64,000 nucleotides of DNA from Paenibacillus rigui (GTDB taxonomy: Bacteria; Bacillota; Bacilli; Paenibacillales; NBRC-103111): positions 1 to 64,000 of the forward strand of contig NZ_NMQW01000047.1 in assembly GCF_002234615.1 (NCBI RefSeq). The letters run 5' to 3'. Below the pieces are notes generated by a model, which did no database searches, had not been told where the DNA came from, and saw nothing but the letters and a program-made list of their open reading frames with translations. The position numbers were made by a program, and so were the translations under genes. How positions within the stretch are numbered: position 1 is the stretch's first letter; each line of letters starts with the position of its first letter. Shown here piece after piece: positions 25,653 to 33,900 of this stretch.

Positions 25653-26267
25653 ATGTGGGAAGCATCGATTCATGGATTTTTACTGGCGTTAGGCTTGATT
25701 TTGCCTTTAGGGGCACAAAATTTATTTATTTTTACCCAAGGTGCGTATCAGACCCGACTCATACGGGCATTGCCGTCGGTGATCACAGCGGCCGTTTGCG
25801 ATACGTTGATGGTTGCTCTGGCTGTGCTGGGGATATCGGTTGTCGTATTTAAGTTTGTTTGGCTCCAAACGATGCTGTTCGGTATGGGCAGCGTATTTCT
25901 GTTGTATATGGGATGGGCGATTTGGAATAGGGGGCCGTCGAACGGACAAGCCGGGGAAGCAAAGCTCTACAGTGCCCGGAAGCAGGTCGTGCTTGCCGTA
26001 TCCGCATCCCTGCTGAACCCCCATGCGATACTGGATATGATCGCCGTCATCGGTATGAATTCCCTTCGCTACAGCGGGATGGAAAAAGTCGCTTTTACGG
26101 GGGCGGTGATTTCCGTTTCATGGCTATGGTTCATAGGGCTGGCTGTGGCTGGAAGGATGCTGGGCAGGCTGGATCCAACCGGCAGTTGGATGAGGACAAT
26201 CAACAAATGCTCGGCGGTGCTTATTTGGGGAACGGTTCTGTATATGGGATGGCAGTTATTGCGATAG
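25653..26267 (+). CDS. LysE/ArgO-family amino acid exporter
   Basis: A 204-residue membrane protein with about six helices. The opening FLLALGLILPLGAQNLFIFTQG contains the PxGxQN signature of LysE/ArgO exporters, and SLLNPHAILD is the second conserved block. ATG 25653 follows AGAGAGG. Divergent from a MocR regulator, which suggests induction by an amino acid or amine excess. Confidence 0.9.
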   Translation: MWEASIHGFLLALGLILPLGAQNLFIFTQGAYQTRLIRALPSVITAAVCDTLMVALAVLGISVVVFKFVWLQTMLFGMGSVFLLYMGWAIWNRGPSNGQAGEAKLYSARKQVVLAVSASLLNPHAILDMIAVIGMNSLRYSGMEKVAFTGAVISVSWLWFIGLAVAGRMLGRLDPTGSWMRTINKCSAVLIWGTVLYMGWQLLR

Positions 26268-26291
26268 CCAGTCACAATCCGACCTTGAATG

Positions 26292-27203
26292 TCAGTGAAG
26301 CATTGTGCCCGCCGGGCGCGGACCCTTCACCGTTGTCCACAGCACTAGAGCCCCGCTGGCCAAGGCGATAAGGAAACAGCTGCCGGCTATGATCGGAAGA
26401 AGCGACCATTCCAGTAGGGATAAGCCGAGCAAGGTTTGCCAGCCGATAGCGATTAATCCAAGCACGTAGGCTATGCCCGTGAGATGAACTACCGCCCGGC
26501 GTGTTTTTTGCGTCAAGCTGGCCTTTTCCGTGAGCCAAGCGACGAGTGGAATAGCTTGCAGAGCATGAAATCCGAGCCCGTGAAGCCAAATGATATTTCC
26601 GTGCAAGCCGACATACCGTCCCGCATTAATCGAAATCCAAATGCCTGCCGCGAACGAAAGCATAACAGCCAGCATGGAATAGCGGATGCTCAGGACAAGC
26701 AGGGGCTGACGCAAATAAGCTTTTCGCCGGAAATACGCAACCGCGAGGAACAGGTAGAACAATACGAGCAGCAGCGCGACAAAAGCAAATCCGGAGCCGA
26801 CTGCGACGTCCCAGGGAGAGCCCCCTTTAACGAATCTGGGGTTGACCCCGCGAAAGTTTTGGATTGTCTCCGCTCCGTAAGAATAAAGGGCAAGCAGAAT
26901 GTAAGACCCGCGGAACAAAGCCCGGCTTTTCGAGCCCAGTGCGGATAATGGACTGATCGCCGCTGTCGACAGAAGAAATATGCCCAATGCTGCGTTAAAG
27001 GAAACGGCCTTGGACACGTCGCCCTTGGGCGCGACCTCCCCGCCATACATCATCACCCATACCGCGCATATACCGGCAAGCAGGAATCCGAGCAATCCGG
27101 TCACAACAAGCCATTTTTCTCCTTGAAAAAGCTTCACGGCACCTTCCGACGTCTCTCTTGTATAGTCTGTTACCTGCACTTCATCCTTCATACTCATGGT
27201 CAT
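26292..27203 (-). CDS. Integral membrane protein of unknown function
   Basis: A 303-residue protein with about eight hydrophobic segments after a 28-residue polar N-terminus. One predicted helix region has several histidines (GLHGNIIWLHGLGFHALQAIPL), which could bind a metal or heme, but I do not recognise a family. AAAGGGG precedes the start; ATG 27203 or 27197 are both possible. It is convergent with the LysE gene and has no operon partner. Confidence 0.7.
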   Translation of the reverse strand: MTMSMKDEVQVTDYTRETSEGAVKLFQGEKWLVVTGLLGFLLAGICAVWVMMYGGEVAPKGDVSKAVSFNAALGIFLLSTAAISPLSALGSKSRALFRGSYILLALYSYGAETIQNFRGVNPRFVKGGSPWDVAVGSGFAFVALLLVLFYLFLAVAYFRRKAYLRQPLLVLSIRYSMLAVMLSFAAGIWISINAGRYVGLHGNIIWLHGLGFHALQAIPLVAWLTEKASLTQKTRRAVVHLTGIAYVLGLIAIGWQTLLGLSLLEWSLLPIIAGSCFLIALASGALVLWTTVKGPRPAGTMLH

Positions 27204-27284
27204 TTCCCCTTTAGATCATTTCAAATTTCGATGACCTCATTGTAACTTGGGGAACATTTCCAACCTATTGGCGCAGGTCCAGAC

Positions 27285-28151
27285 TTAATCCTGGACTTTG
27301 GTCGGGAATTCCGGGGTGGCGCGCGGCCAGCTGCGAAATTCGGAGGGCGCAACCCCGATTTTGTGCTTGAACGCTTTGGAGAAATGAAAAATATCATGAA
27401 AGCCCGTTGCATGGGCAATTTCTCCGATGGTCAGCTCAGAAGCAACCAGCAGCTGCTTTGCCTTTTCCAATCTTCTCTCGTACACGAAAGCCATAGGCGT
27501 CATACCCAGATGATTTTTGAAAAACCGGATGAAGTAATTCGGGTGGTGGTGAACCACCTCCGAGAGCTGGGCTACCGTCAGGTCCTGGGCCAGATGGTCA
27601 TCAATATATTGAATAACGGAGCTCAATTTATGTTCGCTTCGGGGGGGATGAACCCCGGGAACCGCTTGTACCGCCTGTTCTATGAAATCAGCCGCAACAT
27701 CCAGCAGCGCCGCCTGAATTCGAATGGACCGTGCGGGGCCCCGTTCCTGCTGGTAGGCGTTCACGAGTTTTTCGAAGGCCGACACGATTCTATCCGGGCT
27801 GGAGGCATCCAGACAGTAAGGCAGTTGGAACAAGGAAAACAGGGGAATGAAGCTCAGATTGGAAGTAAAGTGGCACCAATACATGGAGTATGTATTATCA
27901 GGATCTGTGACGGAATAAAACTGGGTCAAGCCAGCGGGGGCGAACACCAGCTGTCCCGGCTTTGGAGCAAGGGTTTGGCCGTTAATCATCATACGTCCTT
28001 CACCCTCTGTGATGAAGTAAATTTTGCTGTAGGCCGGCTTGAACGGACCTTGTGTCCAATTCGGTTTGCATTTGCTTAGCAGCGATATGATCAGTTCAAC
28101 CTTCACTTCGGCCAAAAAATGACTGATGGCAACATGATTTTGAGGTAACAT
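27285..28151 (-). CDS. AraC family transcriptional regulator (cupin sensor)
   Basis: A 288-residue protein: N-terminal cupin-like sugar-sensing domain (YFITEGEGRMMINGQTLAPKPGQLVFAPAG) and C-terminal AraC double helix-turn-helix (LTVAQLSEVVHHHPNYFIRFFKNHLGMTP; IGEIAHATGFHDIFHFSKAFKHKIGVAPSEFR). AAAGGTG lies 9 bases before ATG 28151, preferred over GTG 28163. Divergent from the GH29 gene, which it probably activates. Confidence 0.92.
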   Translation of the reverse strand: MLPQNHVAISHFLAEVKVELIISLLSKCKPNWTQGPFKPAYSKIYFITEGEGRMMINGQTLAPKPGQLVFAPAGLTQFYSVTDPDNTYSMYWCHFTSNLSFIPLFSLFQLPYCLDASSPDRIVSAFEKLVNAYQQERGPARSIRIQAALLDVAADFIEQAVQAVPGVHPPRSEHKLSSVIQYIDDHLAQDLTVAQLSEVVHHHPNYFIRFFKNHLGMTPMAFVYERRLEKAKQLLVASELTIGEIAHATGFHDIFHFSKAFKHKIGVAPSEFRSWPRATPEFPTKVQD

Positions 28152-28228
28152 GGGGATTTTCACCTTTGTCTAATAGGATTAAGGACTGCTGTAAAAAGTT
28201 AGTTTGGTACAAATTCGGGTTAATCGCA

Positions 28229-28261
28229 TCCATATGGATTATATCACAGCCATCATACAAT
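28229..28261 (+). promoter_or_regulatory. GH29 promoter with palindromic -35 region
   Basis: TACAAT (28256-28261) preceded after 17 bases by a weak -35 that lies in the palindrome TCCATATGGA (28229-28238). Weak -35 plus divergent AraC gene fits activator control. Confidence 0.45.
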
Positions 28262-28297
28262 AGAGGGGAAGGTTCAAGAAGACGGAGGTATAACCAG

Positions 28298-30088
28298 ATG
28301 ACTCATAAGGATATGTATATGGATAATGCGGAGGCTGAAGCAGCGGAGCAGCTCCTGACGGATGCGGAGTACACAGGGGAGGTGCAGGACCGCCGTCTCG
28401 CCTGGTGGCGCGAAGCCCGATTCGGAATGTTCATTCATTGGGGACTGTACTCCTTACTTGGCGGGATGTGGAAGGGGAAGGCGGTACCAGGGGCATATGG
28501 GGAGCATATTATGCTGCGTGGACAAATCCCTGTAAAGGAGTATGAGAACCTCGCGAGCGCATTTCATCCCGTTCATTACAACGCTGAGGCATGGGTCCAG
28601 GCTGCCAAAGCTGCAGGAATGAAATATTTGGTGATTACCGCCAAGCATCATGATGGGTTCGCCCTGTATGATTCTGCCGTATCGGATTTTAACATCGTGA
28701 AGCGAACGCCTTACGGGAAGGATCCGATGAAGGCATTGGCGGCAGCCTGCCACAAGGAAGGCGTGAAGCTGTGCTTTTATTATTCCCATGCGATGGACTG
28801 GCATCATCCCGATTCACAGGGCAATACCCATGATTATCCCAACAATATCGGAGCGTGGGACCCGCTGGAGTCCTGGGTAGATGATGAGGACAAGAGGACG
28901 CGGTACGAGCGGTATTTGAACGAAAAGGCATTCCCTCAGCTGAAGGAGCTGCTGACGCAGTACGGTGAAGTCGCCGTCATCTGGTTTGATTGCGGCCATA
29001 AGATCACTGACGAGCAGGGACAACGCTTTGTTGATTATGTCCGCAGTATTCAGCCGAATTGTTTGGTGAACCGTCGGGTGCGAAGGGACGGCTTTGGAGA
29101 TTACGGCAATTCCGGAGACAATCAGCTGCATATCCGCATCCATCGCAAGGATTGGGAATCCATCCATACGATGAATGATTCCTGGGGTTATAAGAAGAAT
29201 GATCACCATTGGAAATCCGTAAAGTCTATTTTGCATAACATGCTTGATGTATTTAGCTTGAACGGCAACTACCTGCTCAATGTAGGACCTACACCGGAAG
29301 GGGAGTTTGATGCAAATTCAAAGGAGATTTTGCAGCAATTGGGGCGTTGGATGGCCATGAATGGAGAAAGTGTGTATGGTACGGTCGGTTCGCCGATAGC
29401 CAAGCCGCAATGGGGACGCTGCACGGTGAAAGGTCAGAAGCTGTTCTTGCATGTGTTCGATTGGCCGTCCAACGGCAAGCTTATTGTTTCAGGGCTTCGG
29501 AATCGCATCGATAAAGCTTATTTATTAGCTGATCCTGGACGGATGGCATTGGAGCATCGCCGATTGTATAAGGAGGATGTGGAAATCATTGTACCTTTCG
29601 AGCCGCTCGATCCGTATGCAACGGTCGTCGTTATTGAGGTGGAGGGAGAGATTGATGCGGATCCCATACCGCTTTTGTATCCCTCGGAAGGCGGACATGT
29701 GCTTGGTGCCTTTGACGGGGACATCGAGGGCGATATGCTGCGTTACGATACCGGCAAAGAGGGGCGCGATGTGGTTACGAACTGGGTGAATGCCGCAGAC
29801 AGTATCCACTGGACGTTCCGTACCGAGGAGCCAGGATATTATGAGGTGAGGATTGTTTATGGTGCGGCTGAGGGGAAAGCAGGAGGCACCTATCGTATCG
29901 AATGCGGGGGACAGCGATTGGATGGGGTGGTGACTCCGAATGGCGGGGGCTACGATTTTATCGAGGCATCTGTCGGAAATCTGGATCTTCGGCAGCCTGG
30001 TACGTACCGGCTTACGGTGTATGCGGCTGAACTCATCGGTGAAAACTTAATGAATCTCAAGGAAGTCCGTTTACTGCATGCTACCTGA
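28298..30088 (+). CDS. GH29 alpha-L-fucosidase-like hydrolase
   Basis: A 596-residue protein without signal peptide. The GH29 TIM barrel spans roughly residues 25-370: RFGMFIHWGLYS, ITAKHHDGFALYDS and VAVIWFDCG, where Asp231 matches the family nucleophile. A C-terminal domain (about 410-595) looks like a beta-sandwich (DSIHWTFRTEEPGYYEVRIVY), a binding or accessory module. GGAGG before ATG 28298 rules out the longer frame from 28166. Substrate is a fucosylated oligosaccharide, imported by some other system. AraC-controlled by position. Confidence 0.88.
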   Translation: MTHKDMYMDNAEAEAAEQLLTDAEYTGEVQDRRLAWWREARFGMFIHWGLYSLLGGMWKGKAVPGAYGEHIMLRGQIPVKEYENLASAFHPVHYNAEAWVQAAKAAGMKYLVITAKHHDGFALYDSAVSDFNIVKRTPYGKDPMKALAAACHKEGVKLCFYYSHAMDWHHPDSQGNTHDYPNNIGAWDPLESWVDDEDKRTRYERYLNEKAFPQLKELLTQYGEVAVIWFDCGHKITDEQGQRFVDYVRSIQPNCLVNRRVRRDGFGDYGNSGDNQLHIRIHRKDWESIHTMNDSWGYKKNDHHWKSVKSILHNMLDVFSLNGNYLLNVGPTPEGEFDANSKEILQQLGRWMAMNGESVYGTVGSPIAKPQWGRCTVKGQKLFLHVFDWPSNGKLIVSGLRNRIDKAYLLADPGRMALEHRRLYKEDVEIIVPFEPLDPYATVVVIEVEGEIDADPIPLLYPSEGGHVLGAFDGDIEGDMLRYDTGKEGRDVVTNWVNAADSIHWTFRTEEPGYYEVRIVYGAAEGKAGGTYRIECGGQRLDGVVTPNGGGYDFIEASVGNLDLRQPGTYRLTVYAAELIGENLMNLKEVRLLHAT

Positions 30089-30106
30089 ATAGGATATTAT
30101 TTAACG

Positions 30107-30141
30107 AACCGGGATGTGATTTTAGATCATACCCGGTTTTT
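30107..30141 (+). terminator. Terminator after the GH29 gene
   Basis: ACCGGG/CCCGGT with an inner TGTGAT/ATCATA helix (G-U pair), then five T. Confidence 0.85.
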
Positions 30142-30185
30142 GCCGTTCTCATCGTTGTTACCGTTCTATTCTAGCTTAATCCTCA

Positions 30186-30956
30186 TTGAAAGTCTGTCAT
30201 ATTCTTGCTGCCTACCCAGTATCCTGTAAAGAGTCATTCACATCATGGGATCACTGCAAATTTCAGGGATGGGGGGGCTGCACTATACGTCTATCCAGGC
30301 TGCGGATTTATGCAGCGATCATGCTTTTCGCGGTCGGGATCATCTTCATGCTTCAGCCTTGGTGGGAACGCAATACCCTTGAGAAGCAGCGGCTTGCCAT
30401 ACTGGACGGGTGGGACACGCAGCAGCAGGCGATATCTTCGGCGATGGAGTCCAGGGAGCTGCAGCAGCTGCAGCCCGTTACGCTGAGCCATGCGGGCAAG
30501 TCTGCTCCATCCGAGCCTCAGGTAAAACCGATATACCTGGATGGCTACGCCGTACTGGGGACGCTGTCCATCGAGAAGCTTAACCTTCGGGAGCCAGTGC
30601 TGAAGGGTGCCGACCCTGAGTCGTTGAAAGTAGGCGTCGGCCTGGTGGAGACGGATCGTAAACCGGGAAGGACTGGGAATGTAGCGATTGCAGGACACCG
30701 AAGCTGGACCTTCGGGAAGCAATTCAGCCGTTTGAATGAGCTGGCCACAAAGGATCGTATCGTGCTTTCAACGACCGATCAATCTTATGAATACGTCGTC
30801 ACATCAACGTTTCTTGTTGAACCGGACGATCTGTCCGTTCTGGAATCAACGAAGGATAAGGCTGAATTGACGCTTATTACTTGCGAACCTAAGTACAATC
30901 CAACACACCGACTCATTGTAAAAGCAGAATTGATAAAGACAGGCGCAAAGGAATGA
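30186..30956 (+). CDS. Sortase (class D-like)
   Basis: A cysteine transpeptidase anchored by one N-terminal helix (IYAAIMLFAVGIIFMLQPWW). The catalytic triad is visible: His in NVAIAGHRSW, Cys in LITCEPKYN, Arg in THRLIV (residues 171, 233 and 242 counted from the TTG). The small size with a TM anchor suits class D. It starts 20 bases upstream of the LPLTG surface-protein gene, a dedicated pair. The start codon is unresolved: TTG 30186 lacks a ribosome binding site, ATG 30321 lacks the basic residues usual before the helix, and an ATG at 30269 is out of frame by a seven-G run. Confidence 0.88.
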   Translation: MKVCHILAAYPVSCKESFTSWDHCKFQGWGGCTIRLSRLRIYAAIMLFAVGIIFMLQPWWERNTLEKQRLAILDGWDTQQQAISSAMESRELQQLQPVTLSHAGKSAPSEPQVKPIYLDGYAVLGTLSIEKLNLREPVLKGADPESLKVGVGLVETDRKPGRTGNVAIAGHRSWTFGKQFSRLNELATKDRIVLSTTDQSYEYVVTSTFLVEPDDLSVLESTKDKAELTLITCEPKYNPTHRLIVKAELIKTGAKE

Positions 30957-30975
30957 GTAAGGGGAAAGGGCTAAA

Positions 30976-33900
30976 ATGAGGCGATTGATAAAGGGGCAAG
31001 CATGGATATGGTCGCTGCTGCTTCTTTGGAATGCTGTATTCGTCCCGATGTCTGCTTTGGCGGCTGATCTGGCTGCTGAAGGAATCCAGCTCGAGATGAG
31101 AAGCACAGCGTCCGTTGTGGATTCCGGCAATAAATTCACCTATGAACTGGATTACAGTGTGTCCAGTACCACTCAACCGTTTACGGACGCCAACATTGTT
31201 TTGCCGCTTCCGAAGGAGCTGAAATTTGATTCTGCGTTGGATGCGGGTGACACAGCCTATTCCTATGATGCTTTGACCCACACCGTTACCTTTCATTTCA
31301 AGCAGGCCATTAAAGCCGGTACAACGGGAACGCTTCAGGTGAACGCTTTTTTTCCTAATTACGTTACACCTGACGGAACGTCGGTTAAGGCGCAGGGGCA
31401 GTTTCAAAGCGGACAAGGCAGCAAGCTGTCCAATACCGTGACAGTTACCTCGCGCGCCTCTGTCGAATGGCAGCTCACGAAGGAAAGGAGCCGACCTGTG
31501 AAGGAGGTTCTGCCTGAGCCGGGAGGTGAAGTGGAATATAAGCTGACGCTGCGGGATATCAAAACGAGCGCATCCGGCAGGCTGGAGCTGCGCAATGTTG
31601 TTTTGCAGGATAATTTGCCTCAAGGAGCCCAGTTGATTTCAACTCGCCCGACGGCCGATCTGGTGGAAGGCAGCCGAATCACTTGGAGATTGGGGACATT
31701 CGGGGAGAGCGTAAGCTCCAAAGATGTCTGGGTCAAGGTCAAATACCCTTCCGATATCTCAGGAGAGGTTACCAATGCAGCAACAGCGACGTTTACGCCG
31801 CTAAACAAGCCTGAAATGACATTGAACGCACAGACGAGCCACGGGTTCACGAATCAACCTGGGCATGTGGAAAGCGGGTTTCTGAAGTGGGTGCATGACG
31901 GTCAAAAGGAAGTGTCGCCTGGACAAGAGGTCAATTTTTATATCGGTAATCTGTACAGCCAGTCCAATATTGAGCTGCGAAATTATGAGCTGATCGATAG
32001 GACACCGGATCACTTGACCCTGCTTCAGATGTTTACGCCGACCTTCAACGGTATCGCTTCGTATGCCGTCGAATATTCGGTTACGGATAGCGTCTACGGT
32101 CCTTGGATTCCATGGAAAACCGTCAGAGCGGACCAGAGGCAAACCCTAAAGGTCAGTGATGTGCCCGTGTCCGGTGTTGAGGTGAAAGGATTCAAATTGG
32201 TGTTCGGGAACGTTCCTGTCGACTTTAGCCAATCGGGGAATTTCGAAATCCGGTATAAGCTCGATCCGAATTTAAGTGTTCCTGTGACACCCGACGAGAA
32301 CGTCAAAATTACGAATACGGCGCTTCTGAAGTACAGCTTTGAGGGCAAGCCCTATGAGGAGAGCCGAAGCGCTTCTGTTTACGCGGTGCAAAATCGTCCC
32401 TTGGTTGAAGTGATCAAAAAGACGATCAATGGCACGAATTTCATTCCGGGCGATACAGTGAAGTACCGAATCTCGGTACGCAACACCGAATTCAGCAGCA
32501 AGGACTTGACCAACCCGATCATCGAGGATCTGCTGCCGTCCGCATTGGAATATGTTCCGGATACTGCAATCCTGCTCCAGGACAGCGGACTTCAGCTTCC
32601 TTCACCAAAGCTGGAGCAGCTAACGGATGGTGCAACAGGACGAACCTTGCTGCGATGGAGCTGGAACGACGCAAATCCGGCAGTTCTTGGTGTAAATAAG
32701 ACCGTAGAGCTTGAATTCCAAGCGAAGATCAAGGCCGGCACGAGTACCGGTTACATTGACAATGTGGCGGAAGTGACCTCAGAGCAGGATGCGTACCTGA
32801 ACAACGCCGATTTTGTCAAAAAGATTTATAAAGGCGGTAAATGGTATCTGTATAACAATGCACCAATATATGTGAATTCCGCAGTGAAGCTGGAATCTGT
32901 GAAATGGGTGCAGGGGGATTTGGACGGAACGAATTGGACCCAGTATCCGAACAAAGGAATCACGACACCCGGAGGCAAGGTGGAATATAAGCTGCAAGTC
33001 ACCAATGTCGGCAATATTCCGGTAAAAAGCCTGCTGCTGATCGACGCCCTCCCCAGGGTTGGCGATAAAGGGGTCATTGACAGTTCGCCGCGCGACAGCG
33101 GCTGGAGTCCCGTGTTAACAAGCAAACTAACGACCGAGAATTACATCACAGTGTACTATACCTCCGATACGTCCATTTCCATGAGCGGAGGCCATTGGTC
33201 CTCGGAACCGCCTCAAGACTTGACTACGGTCACAGGACTTAAATTCGTCTTCTCCGATCAGCATGTGATAGCTCCGGGAGCGCAAGAGGAATTGAGATGG
33301 GTGATGCGCGCCCCCGTTCAAGCACCTGCAGATGGGCAAGCTGCCTGGAACTCCTTCGGTTACACCGCCAAGCGTGCAGATAACGGAAAATCACTCTTGG
33401 CCACCGAGCCGCTTAAAGTCGGGATGGTTGTGCAGGAGGATGATAACGGCGAAATCGGCAACTATGTTTGGCGTGACAGAAACGAAGACGGGATCCAGAA
33501 TGAACCGCCTGAGCTCGGAGTGAACGGGATTCCGGTGGAGCTGTACAACGCCTCCGGTACCAAGGTCCAATCGACCATTACTGGCAATGATTATAATGGG
33601 AACCCGGGATATTATCTTTTTACTAATCTGGCTGCCGGCACGTACAAGGTCAAATTTATTTTACCTGAAGGCTATGAAGGATGGGTGACACCGAACCGGG
33701 CGGACGACACGGCTGACTCGGATCCGAATGCCGAAGGATGGACAGAGGATATCCGGCTTCGCGCGGGGGAGAAGAATGTCACTGTGGACGCCGGGCTGCT
33801 TCCGCCGAAGGGCAGCATTGGAGACAAGGTTTGGCTGGACTCGAACGGGAACGGCTCCCAAGATCCGGGGGAGGCCGGCAAGGACGGCGTAACCGTTGAC

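Noticed and set aside
27277-27296. GTCCAG/CTGGAC hairpin at the end of the AraC gene as a terminator
   Set aside because: No T-run follows on the minus strand.
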